A stretch of DNA of 47,713 bases from contig MEDY01000228.1 of NCBI GenBank assembly GCA_001724265.1, forward strand, positions 1-47,713, written 5' to 3'. The translations under genes and the position numbers were made by a program. The notes below the pieces were generated by a model, which was not told the DNA's origin, ran no database searches, and saw only the letters and a program-made list of their open reading frames with translations. Source of the DNA: Rhizaria sp. SCN 62-66. Lineage: Eukaryota > Rhizaria, unplaced. Positions 31,146 to 41,593 of this stretch are shown in pieces (position 1 is the stretch's first letter; each line of letters begins with the position of its first letter).

Positions 31146-34100
31146 TCACTCTTTGGAGCTCTTAAAATCTTCCGACAAGAAGTACGCAACAGCATCATAC
31201 TTGTGAATAGCCGCGTCAAATGTCCGCGTGGACACCGCACCCGAGCGCACGAGTTCCTTCAAGTGTTCGCGCGCCGCATCGTCGGTCATCTGCCGTTGCC
31301 CCAACACACGCAGCAACACAGTCAGTCCAAGCGGCGGCGGTCCCGCACCCGGCCGCGCCGCCGACGCGATCATCGCCAGAATATCCGCCGTGGGCTTCTT
31401 CATCAGCGTCAACAGCATGCCGGTCTGAACCGCCTCTGGACAGGCCGCAAGCACGCGCACGTCAACCTCTTCCTCAAACGCTTGCAGCAGGTTCGTCACG
31501 TCGGTATCAACAATCCCGCTCGCGTCCATCGGCGAGATCGCGCGCGCGCCAAACACCAGCACCCAGAACAGCGCGCGGTGCGTCTCAGCGTACACTGCGG
31601 CGGCCGCGGCGGCGAACAGCGCCTCCGGTAGCGCGGCAGACAGCGCGTCAAGCGCTGCGTCGAGCTTCGCAATGAAGCGGCCGGGGCCCTGCAGCGAGCC
31701 CCGCAGCGGCGCGGGCAGGAACGCAGTGTCCAGCAGTTCCGTCCGCAGGTCAACGTAAATCAGCCGCGCCGCCAATTGCAGCAGCAGCGCCTGTCGCGCT
31801 TCCGCAGCAGCCGTCACGGCCGCAGCGAAGGGGCCCGAGACGGCTGGCGCGGCCGAGCCGCCGCCCCGTGACCGCTGGCCGATCGCGCTCACACGAGCGC
31901 GCACGGGCGCGGGCGCTGGTGCGGGCAGGAGACGCGTAAGCACGCCCACGGCCGCCGCAGCGGTGACGGTGGCGTTGGTCGTCGCCATGGCTGAGGCGAT
32001 CACCTTGCCGGCCTTGGTCTGCGGCGCGCTGGCACCGACACTCGCGGCGCTGTTGGCGGCCGCGATGGCGGCGGTGGCGGCGGCAACCGCGGGCGGAGAC
32101 AGCCAGTGCGCGAGCGCGGGCTTGTAAAGCCCCGCAGCCGACGGCACTGGCGCGCCCCACGCCTGCAGCCCGGGCGCACCGCCGTCGCCGGTGTGTGAGC
32201 CCGCGTCGGCGTCAGCGCGCGCCATGGCGCCCGCGGCGGCCTCGACGGCGAGCCGGTGGACCCACTCGCCGTCCTTGACAGGCCAGCCGTCCGCGGCCGC
32301 GCAATCCAAGGCCGCGGCGCTATCGCCGCGCGCGTCAGCCGCCGGGGCCCAAACCTGCGCGCCGCCGGCCGCCAGCGCCGCGCCCCAGTGCTCCTCGGCC
32401 GCCGCAGCGAGCGCGGGCAGCGCGTCGGCGGCGTCGGCGACGGCCTTGAGGCGCGCGCACAGCACGGCCACGGTCGTCTCGGGCGCGGTGAGCCGCGTGA
32501 CGCCCGCGGCGCGCGCAGCAGCCAGCGGCGGCATCGGCACGGGCCGTGACGTTATCTGCAGGTTCGCGCCGCCGAGGATGGTGGACTTGCGCTTTGGGAT
32601 CGGCGCGACGCCCTTAAGCACCGCGGGCCGCAGCGCCTCGGCCGCGCGCGCGCCGCCGCCCAGCGCCGCGACGGCCGCAAAGAAAGATGACAACACGCGC
32701 GCGCACGCCTCGGCCGCAGCAACGGGGATGGCCATCGCCCACGCCCCGCCCGCCGCGGCCACTTCACCATGTGGCGAGGTCGCGCGGCCGCTCATCGACA
32801 CCGCGGCGGCGTTGGCGGCGGCCAGCGCGCGCCGCAGCAGCATTACCGTGTCGTCGCCCGCAGTCGCCTCGCCGCGCGCCCGCTTCGCCTCGCCCTTGGC
32901 GGACTGCGGCGCGGACGGCTGCGCGGGCGGCGCGAGGAGGCGGCCGGAAGCGACCGCGAATGCGCCCGCGTACGCTGGGCTCAGACTCAGGGCGCCGCCG
33001 GGCAGCAGCACGGCGTCATCGCGCAGCGCGCGTGCGACGGCGGCGGAGAGCGCGCCCTCGAGCCGCGCCTGCCAGGCCGCGATGAGCGCCGCGCTCAGCA
33101 GCGGCAGCGGCGGCGCGGCGGCGGCTAATGGCGCGAGCGCGTGTGGCGGCAACGCCAAAGCGCGCGGGGCCGCGGTCAGCGCTGCGGACGCAGCGGCGAG
33201 TCCCGCGAAGGCCGGCAGCGCGCCGTGGGGAAGCGCGCGTGGCAGCGCGGGGGCCGGCGTGGAAGTGCCGCCGCCGACGCTCGCGACGCCATCAATGACC
33301 TGTGTTACGGTGACGACTGTGGGAACGGGGACGGAGGCTGCAGCGCCACCGGAGCCGGAAACAATCGCTGGCGCAGAGACAGGCAAAGTCGGCAGCGCAA
33401 GCGCGGCGACGGCAAGGGCGTCGTAGCGCAGCAGTGCGGCCCAGCCTGCAAGCGCACCGAGCGAGCCTGGCAACGCAGCTTGCGCGGCAGACGCGAGAAC
33501 GGCCACCGACGCAGCGCGCGCAGCGAGCGCGGGAGTCACACCGCGCGCGCGGGAGGCGAGCCACAGCGACACGCGGTGACGCGCGCCGTGCGCGGGCGTC
33601 AGCGTCAGGGTGTGCGTGCGCTCTGCAAGCACGGGGATGCCGGGCAGCAGAGGCACCACAGACGTGGAGCTAGCGGATGTAGAATGAGGCTTGCGTTCGC
33701 GCGCCGTGTAGTTGTCCGCAAGCGGATCACGGTCGTCGTCGTTGTCATCGTCGTCGTCGTCAGAGTCGTTGTTCTTGTTGTCGTCGCTGTCATCGCCGGG
33801 CGCGCCATCGCCGCCTTCGCTCACTGTGACAACGACCTCGAGTGTGGCACGCGCCTCAGTCAACGCCTGTGCACGCATCGCGGTCGCGACCGCAGTCTCC
33901 GCCGCGGCCAGAGCGCGCGCTGCGGCGGCGAGCTCGTCCGAGTCCGCCGTCGACGACAGCAGCGCGCGCGTGCGCACAGATGCGCGCGCCGCCGCAGCCG
34001 CCCTGCGCCCGCCGTCGCTCGGCAGCGCACACACCGCCGCCGCACGCGCACGCAGCACAACGGGCGCGGGCGCAGAGAGACGCGGGTCCGCCGCCAGCGC

Positions 34101-37100
34101 CACAGCGGCAGCAGGCAGTGTAGCGCCTGAGGGCAGCAGCGCGCGCCACTGGGCGGGCACAGTCGCGAGCGCTGCCGTGGCCGCTTGTGTGGGCGACTGA
34201 GCAGGAGTGCCACCGCTACTCGTGGCAGCAGTCTCAGGAGCGACACAAGCCAGCGTCTTAGCGAGTCCCGAGAGCGGTGTCAGGAAGGCGCCGTCAGGCA
34301 GCACGGAGCGCGCACGTGCAGGCGGTTCCAGCAGCGGCGGCAACGGCGTGCCATCTGCCGCAATCTCACCAGCAGCGACTTTCTTCTTGGCTCCGCTGTC
34401 GCTGACGCTGGTCGTATCGTCACCGAGGAAATTGGCCAGATCGACCTCACCTTCGTCATCGTCCGCGGCTATGTCGTCATGGCCCGCCGCAGCTGCAGCG
34501 GCCTTGGCAAAGCCGCCGCCACTCTTGATGGCGGCTACAGCGCGCTTGCCGGCCTTGCCGCCCGCGGCGACTGCGGCGATCGCAGCAGCGGCGGCGACGC
34601 GGTCGGCGCGCGGGAACGCGGCGTCGTACGCCAACGCGGCAGACACAGCCGCAAGTGTGAGCGCAAGGCGGTCGCCCGCATCAACGGCGGCTGCTACTGC
34701 TGCTGCTGCGGCGGCGGCCTGGGCCTGGGCCGTGGCAGCCGCCGCGGGCGCAGTCACTCCGGCAGCTGCGAGGGCAGACGCTGCGGTCGACAGCGCGCGC
34801 AGCAGGGCAGCGGCAATGCCGGCGTGCGAGGTCCGCGGCGGTGCGCGGGACAGCAGTGCAGTGCCTCCGCGACTGGCAGCGCAGATATTCGAGGTTGTGC
34901 TCGAACTGAAGCCTGAACTAGAACCAGAGCTTGAACCATTGTTGGCGTTGGGCTTGCGAGGAGTCTTGGCGAATAGGTTCGCAAACGCGGCGTTGCCGTC
35001 CTCATCATCGCTATCGGCCGCGGCAGCGCTCTTGGCGGCTGGCGTCGCAGCGGGTGCATTGCTGCTGCCACCGCTGTTAACGCCAGCGAGTGTGCGGGGA
35101 GCGGAGCAAACGCGCCCGTTGATGCGGAGACGCCAGAGACAGTCAGACGCCTCTTCGTCAGCGCAGTCACGCGCCCATGACGCAGGCGCTGCAGGTGGGC
35201 CACGCAGCCGCGGCGCAGGCGCGCTGCCAGCCACCCCAGCGTGCGTCGCGTCCCAGCCCGAGGGAAACAGCGCGGACGTGGCGTCCGCAGTGGTCTCCGA
35301 AGGCACGGACACGCCCTGTGTGGCGTTTGCCGCGGCCAGCGCGCCCGCGCCACCGGGTGCGTTGTTCTCGGCCGCAGTGGGCTCCAGGCGCGGTGCGTCG
35401 TTGCAGTCCGCGACGGTCGTATGATAGCGTCGCATTGCGCTGGCGAGCAGCCAGAATTCGACCGCACCGCACGCCGCGTCTGCCGCAGCGAGCGCGTCAG
35501 GCTGGGCGTCGGCAAGAGCGCGCGCCGCAGTGATGTACAAAGGCACTACCGACGGCGCAGCTTCCAGGTCACCGGAGAAGGCCACGGACGCGCGACGCAG
35601 TGGCGCAGCCGCGGCCGCAGGGAACGACGGCGCGCAGGCCGGCGGCAGCGCCCAGAGCCAGGGCCCGGAGAGACAGTCCGCGTCGAGCACCTCCGTCTCA
35701 GAGAGCCGGTCGCCGCGGACCTGCGACAGCCACACACGGCGGCCCGCGGCGGCGGCGGCCAGCGCGCACGCAGTGGGGCTGACGCCGAAGCCCGGTGCCG
35801 CCCGCGCCAGCAGCGCAAACACGCCCAGTGCGGCGGTCCGCAGCTGCAGCACCGGACCGGGCTTGGCCAACGAAGACTCGCCCTTGTCAGTAGCAGCCGT
35901 GGGACTGTCCTCGTCGCCGTTGCCGGAGCCGCCACCACGCTTGCCGTGCGACTTGCCGCCGGAGCCCTTCTCCTTCTTGTCCTTGCGTTCCTTGCGCTCA
36001 CGCTTGTCCTTGTCCTTCTTGCCCTTGCCGCGAATCTTGCTAGTCTCGGCCGCGGTCGGCGTGGGCGCGACAGCAGTTGTGCCGTCATCGTCGTCGTCAT
36101 CGCCGTCGTCGCCACCCGCATCGTCACCGTCGCGGTCAGCGTCCTCGAGCGCCAGCTCGTGCAGCCACCACAGCAACGCGCGGCCCAGCTGGGGCGGCAC
36201 GCCGGCCCAGCGTTCGCCCGTGGCAGCACTGCCCGCGCCCGCAGTCGGGCTCTTGCTGGGAGACGCGGTGTCGAGCTCGCTGCCGCTGGAGCGCGCGGGC
36301 ACGGGCTCGGCCTCGGTCGCCGCGCCCAGCGCAAGCAGGCCGGTCAGCACGCGCTGCAACGGCGCCCGCATCGATCGCGGCGCACGCCATGCGCCCTCAA
36401 CAACAACGCTTGAGTTAGCACCGAGAGCATGAGTAGTTTCATGATCCTCATCGTCGTCGCCATCGGTGGTCTCGTCAGCTCGCGACTGGCCGTCAGAGCC
36501 GAGCCTGGCAATAACAGCGTCAAGCTCAGTCACGGACGCCGCAAGCGTCTTCGCGCCGCGCCCGGCGGCCTGCTTGACGCTCGCAGCGGGCTCAGCGTTC
36601 TTCGCACCGGCGATGGGGGTGAACACAAGCACGACGTCAGACTTCTCGTCTTCCTCCATCAAACGTGCGGTCCGCGCCAAACGTGCACGCAGCCAGCGCA
36701 GCATGGCACCGCGTGCGGCCTCCAGCGCGGACAGCACGGCGCCACATTGCTGCAGCAGCGTACGCGCCGCCGCAGCCACCGTGCTCACGTTCGCTCGAGT
36801 CTCGTCATTGAGGCCAGGCAGCAGCAGGACATCGAGGCCGCCCGCCTGCCAGCCGCGCGCCGCGCTGAACGCGCCGGCGCCGCTCGACGCACTGGCAGCA
36901 GCCACAGCGTTCGCGGCAAGCAGCACAGCGGCGGCACGCAGAAAGCCGAGCTGTTGCAGCGCCCACATGGCGTATCCCGTCGAAGCGTGCACCGCGCCCG
37001 CCTCGCGGCTCTGCACGCGGCCGCGCGCGAACGCGTCTGCGCTCACGGTCACCGCGCGCAGCAGCGCAGCAGTCGCAGGACCGAGCAGCGCCGTGGCCGT

Positions 37101-39513
37101 TTCGTGCGCGGCTGCGTCGCCCGCAGCGCCCGCGCCGAGCGCCTCCGCGGGCGCGCAGAGCATCGCGTGCACGCGCCAGGGCAGCGCGGGGGCCAGCCGG
37201 CCGGCGCCCGCAGCGGAGGCGCGGTCGAGGCTGATGCCGACGCCCTCTTCCAGCGCTTCGGCGGCCGCGGCCAGCGCCTCGCTCGCGCCCGCGGCGTCAA
37301 TGGGGCTCTTGCCGGTCTGCGCGAGCACGACCGCGGCGGCGGACTCCGCGGCGCGCGCCGAAAGCCGGCCGCCGAGCTGCGCCAGCCACTCAGACTCTGG
37401 CGCGGACAGCGCGGGCGCGGCGAGCGCGAGCAGGCGCGCAGCCAGCGGCGCACGCGCGCAGGGCGCAAGAGACCCGCCGGCCGAACGCGCGCGCATCGGG
37501 GCGGCCGTTTGCAGCCGCAGCAGGCGCAGCAGCGACGGCACGCCCACAGGCGGCACCTCGGGCGCGGCGCCGGGCGCAACAGCGACGCCGGACTTGACGA
37601 GCGCAGAGCCCATTCCGGCACCGCGTTCGTCGCCTGGGCTGCTGCTGTTGCCAGTGCCGGAGCCCGAGCCTGCGGCCGCGGTGGCAAGCAGCGCCTGCTC
37701 AGCAGCGAGCGCGCGCCACGCGGCGCTCGGCAGGGCCCAGCCACTCACCGTGCTGCTCCCGGTGCCGTTGCTACTCGTGCTGCTGGCAACGTTACTCGGC
37801 GCAAACGGGCAGTCTGAGTCAAAGCCCAGCGCCGCCCGCGGCGCAGGGCACTCCGCTGCGGGCTGCGACGGAGGCAGCGCGAGCACCCAGGTCAGCGGCG
37901 GCGGCACCGTGTCCGGCAGCGCCAGCGCGCCCGCCGCAGCGGCCACGCCAACGCCGGGCGACGGCGCCTCGCTCGCTGCTCTGGCGCCAGCGCTTGAGCC
38001 CGCACTGGCGCTGGCACTGGCGATGGACTCAGCGGCTGCAAGCGCGGATGCAAGCATGTCTGAGCCTAGCGGGCGCGCGGCGGCGGCGCGCGCAGCGGCG
38101 GCCAGCGCTGCCGCAGCGCGCGCGTCTGCGCCCACTGTCGCGAGCGAGCGGGCGGTCTGCGCGGCCGCGGCAGGCGCGCCGGCAACGCCAGCGGCGGGCA
38201 GCAGCGGCAGCGCGAGCTCGGCGGGTGGCGGGCGCGCGGGCAGCGCAGTGGCGGCGGCGGAGGAGTAATACTTGCATCCTGAAGCCAGCGCGGTCACGGA
38301 CAGTGCGGAGACTGCAACGGTGGCGGCGGCCGCGGCGGCCGCGGGCGCACGAGAGCTCGCGCGCATCGGGCCTTGCCACTGCTGCAACGTCGCTGTCGAC
38401 GTTGACACTGACGTCGAGGTAGCAGCAATCAAGGACGAAGGTGCGGAGGAGGAGGAGGAAGTGTAAGCAGAAGGGGTGTTTAAGGGGGCGCGACGCGAAG
38501 CTTCCACGCGCGAGACAGAGCCGTTAGAGCTCTGCCCCGCAACGCGGGCAGCCGCCTCAGCGGACCCCCTAGAGGTCTGCTCGCGCGGCTTAACTTCGTG
38601 TCCGACCCCGGCCCCATTTCCCGAAGCTGTGGATCCCCCTTTCTTGTCGTCTCTAATTCCTCCTCCTCCTCCCCCTCCTCCTCCTCCTCCTCTGTCATCA
38701 TCGGCGTCGTCAGCGTCGTTCTTGTCCTTGTCACCGTCATTGCTGTCGTCACTGTCGTCGAAAGGGTTCAGTCCGTCGAGCGCAGACGGCGCGGCAGGCA
38801 TGTCCATGCTGTCGTCGCTGTCGTCATCGTCGCTAGCAACAATCTTATCACGAGCTGTGGCGGACTTAACAGCAGCAGCAGCAGCAGCACCGACAGCGCC
38901 AGCAGCAGCGGCATCGTTGCTATTGTTGTTGTTGTTGTCAGCGTCTGACTAGTCTTCCGAGACGATCTCGACGTCGTCGCCATCAATGCTCTCAACTTCG
39001 CCGTCATCAGCGCCAGCAGCCACGGCACCAGCAGCGCCCGCAGAAGCAGGCGCACCAGCGGTAGCAGGGGCGGCGCTATGATGGCCGCCGTCGTCGTCGC
39101 TGTCGTCGAAGGGGTTGCTCGCCCCGGCAGCGGCAGCGCCAGCAGAGACAGCAGTAACGGCGGCCGCAGCAGCATCACCAGCGGCAGCAACAGCGGCGGG
39201 CGGAGCAGTGATCCTGCTCTTAGCGGTCACACTGCTGTCGACATCCTCAACCTCCTCACCGTCGTCATCAAACGGGTTACTCTTGCCTTCCTTGCTCTTG
39301 TTGATGCTCTTGCTCCTGCTCACATCGCGCGCGCTAGCAGCAGCGGCAGCACCGGCGGTAGCGCCGGCGGCGACGGCAGCGGTGGCAGCAGGGAACTTGG
39401 GCTTGGCGAACGGGTTCACGGCAGGCACGGCCGGGGAGCTATTACCATCATCGTCGTCAGAGTCGAAGGGGTTCGCGCTGCTGTTATTCGCAGCCGCAAC
39501 CGCAGTGGGAGCC

Positions 39514-39547
<34 letters not shown>

Positions 39548-41045
39548 CACCCGTAGCAGCAGCAACAGCAGCGGTGACGGTGTCGGGCTCCGAGTCGAAG
39601 GGGTTACCAGCGCCGTCGTCACCGCCGTCGTCGTCGCCATCATCGTCGTCGAACGGGTTGCAGCCTGCACCGGCGCCGGCGGTCGTATTCTCGTCGCCGT
39701 CATCGTCGTCAAACGGGTTCGAGCCAGCGCCGGCGCCGCCGTTGCTCGCGGGGGCACTTTGGTCCTCGTCGTCGAAGGGGTTCGAGCTTGCAGCGCGACT
39801 GACGCTCGGCTTCGCAAGTCCGCCAGCCCCAGCAACGCCAGCAGCAGCAGAAGCGGCGCCAGCGGTAGCAGCAGTAGCGGGCGTGGTCTTCGGCGCTGGC
39901 ACGGGCCGCGCCGCAGCAGCACTCGCACGAGTGCCAGACGTGGCGGCGGACGCAGCGGAGTTAGGCTTGGGCGCGGGCACGGACCTAGTGCGCTCTGGCG
40001 TCTTCATAGCCGCGGTGCCCAGGGCAACAGCAATAGCGCCAGCGCCTGCAGCGGCGGCGGCAGGCGCGGGCACGGGCCGACCGCGCGCGGCTGCAGTGGC
40101 GGCGTTGGCGGCGCGCGCATTCACCGCGAGCTCGGCAACAGGGTCCACGCGGGCCGCGGCGGCGAGCGCGGTTGAGGTGGCGGCGGCGGCCGCGGCGGCC
40201 GCGGTGGCTGCAGTGGCTGCAGGTGCGTGTGCGTCGATCGTCACCAGCGCGGCAACAAGCGCGCGGTGCGTGGCGGCGTCGGCCATGAGCGCGCTGCTCA
40301 CGGTCACCTCGGCGCCGGCCTCAGCGCCAGCGGCGGTGAGGGAGCCGGGACTACCGCTGCTACTGTGGCCGTGGGCGTTCACGGGGCCGGGGGAGCTGGC
40401 GGCGAGGCGCGCGCGCAGAGTCGCGATCGACGTCGCAAGGCGCTCGGCGGCGGGCGCGAGCAGGTCCGCGCTCAGCGCCTCCAGGGCCTCGCCGCGCGCG
40501 CGGGCCGCGGCGGCCGCGGTCGCGGTGGCGGCGTGGAGGCAGCTTGTGGCGGCCGCCAGCGACTGGGGCGCCGCGGCAGCCGCCGAGGACGCCGGAGACG
40601 CGGACGGCGCCAGTGCGGCGACGGCGGCGTCGGTGGCCGCGGCCAGCGCGAGCTGAGCCTGTGCGAGCGTGGCCAGCGCGTCGGCGACAGCGCCGGTACG
40701 GCGCGCGCTTGCACTGGCGGCATCGAGCAGGACGGAGAGGGGGGCGCGGGAGAGCGCAGCGGTGGCGGCAGGCGTCGCGTCGGCAATCGCGAGCGCGGCG
40801 GCGGGCGGCAAAGCCTCGACGCGGCAGGGGTGCGCGGTGGCGAGGTCGGCGATCGAAGGTGCGAGTGCGGGCGGAGCGCGGCCGAGCAACGGCAGCGCGC
40901 AGAGCTGGCAGTAGACGGCGCGCGCGGCACACTGCTGTGCGCCGCATGTGAGGCAGTGCTTCACCGCGTCCGCCGACAAAACAACGTCTGAGGCGCCCCC
41001 GGGATCGGGGCCGCGACCAGGCGGGGCGGAAGATGCGGTGGGCAT
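31146..41045 (-). CDS. giant NPF-repeat protein (putative endocytic/trafficking scaffold); in-frame TAG at 38951-38949
   Basis: One minus-strand frame of 3,300 codons, interrupted only by a TAG at codon 699 and ending in TGA. The N-terminus has a CxxC-x11-CxxC zinc-ribbon-like motif (Cys31, 34, 46, 49), then Ala-rich helices. Eight NPF motifs follow before the TAG, most continuing with acidic residues (NPFDDDDGD and the like). A ninth, NPFDDSDDS, lies at about residue 760 after the TAG, almost identical to the eighth. NPF tripeptides bind EH domains of endocytic adaptors, hence the proposed role. The remaining ~2,500 residues are Ala-rich and helical with acidic and lysine-rich linkers. The last 200 (VLVFGARAISPMDASGIVDTDVTNLLQAFEEE region) faintly resemble the end of Munc13/exocyst-type helical domains; this is weak. 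The ATG at 41045 directly follows a CCCAAG acceptor-like site. A conventional reading would split it into 38949-41045 (698 aa) and 31146-38807 (2,553 aa). Confidence 0.75.
38659..38692. repeat. CCT trinucleotide run (poly-Gly)
   Basis: CCT/TCC triplets encode a glycine tract on the minus strand in the NPF protein, after the ninth NPF motif. Confidence 0.8.
38870..38889. repeat. AGC trinucleotide run (poly-Ala)
   Basis: Run encoding alanines on the minus strand. It lies between the internal TAG and the first downstream ATG, which shows that this stretch is protein-coding in character. Confidence 0.8.
38949..38951 (-). other. in-frame TAG codon inside the NPF-protein gene
   Basis: TAG on the minus strand, following VSED and followed in frame by SDADNNNNNSND, an alanine run and DKIVASDDDDSDDS up to the first ATG at 38807. 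Upstream and downstream segments share frame, composition and the NPF-acidic repeat. Confidence 0.85.
39513..39544. repeat. GCA/CAG trinucleotide run (poly-Ala)
   Basis: Triplet run encoding alanines on the minus strand between the fourth and fifth NPF motifs. Confidence 0.85.
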
Positions 41046-41593
41046 CTTGGGAGAAAAAAACGGACCCGGACCCGGCGAGTCGGGGTGGGAAGGTCTATGT
41101 GGCGACCAATGCGAGTGTTGGGGATACACAGAGAGCTGCGTAAGATACAATTAAAGATACAACTAGATCCTTTTTAATGAATTCATATGCACTCAAAAAC
41201 ACCGCGATCTACGAAGGATGGAGTGGTCCGATTGCCTGTTTATTTAGGACTTGCAAAGACTACGAGTCTGCGCCTGGCGCGTGCTGCAGTGCTGAGCAAG
41301 CCTCCTTTTCAAGCAAGGCATGTGAACGCTATGCACCGCTAGACCTGAAACAGGTGGCTTGTTGTATTATCTCGCGGTGTTTTATATTAATATGTAATTT
41401 ATTGTGTCTATCCTCAGACATCTCTGTCTTTGAATTCCCGTTCTTGAAAATGTCGCCCTCTCACCAACTTAGCCCGGCATGCATTCGTATCTTCCCTCGT
41501 GTCATAGCAGTCAAGCCTTTTCACCTCTGTGAGGCTTGCAATACCGTTCCCACTCTACTACTCTACCCGCACGTACGTGAGTTTGTGCGTGAA
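41046..41593. other. divergent promoter region with probable 5' UTR intron
   Basis: Separates the NPF gene (-) from the ARM-PH gene (+). On the plus strand a donor CAG|GTGGCT (41354) and acceptor CCTCAG (41417) would remove 64 AT-rich bases. Joining the flanking exons does not keep the upstream frame open, so it fits a 5' UTR intron. On the minus strand a T-rich tract runs directly into the NPF gene ATG. Confidence 0.5.

Noticed and set aside
36466-38268. 600-codon plus-strand frame opposite the NPF gene
   Set aside because: It is an alanine/serine-rich shadow of the GC-rich minus-strand coding region. Similar shadows at 32191-33426, 34207-35424 and 39115-40656 were rejected for the same reason.
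38949-38951. The NPF region as two separate adjacent genes
   Set aside because: The frames are identical. The segment after TAG before the first ATG is coding in composition, the NPF-acidic repeat carries across, and there is no spacer of the AT-rich kind found between all other genes.
38949-38963. A 15-base in-phase GTCTCG...TAG mini-intron at the NPF-gene TAG
   Set aside because: It is formally possible, but the donor does not fit GTRNGT-like donors in this window and all other introns are 57-223 bases. It remains checkable by cDNA.
41177-41593. Upstream extension of the ARM-PH protein to the ATG at 41177
   Set aside because: Composition is AT-rich and it contains a likely 64-base intron whose removal breaks the frame, so it is treated as 5' UTR.
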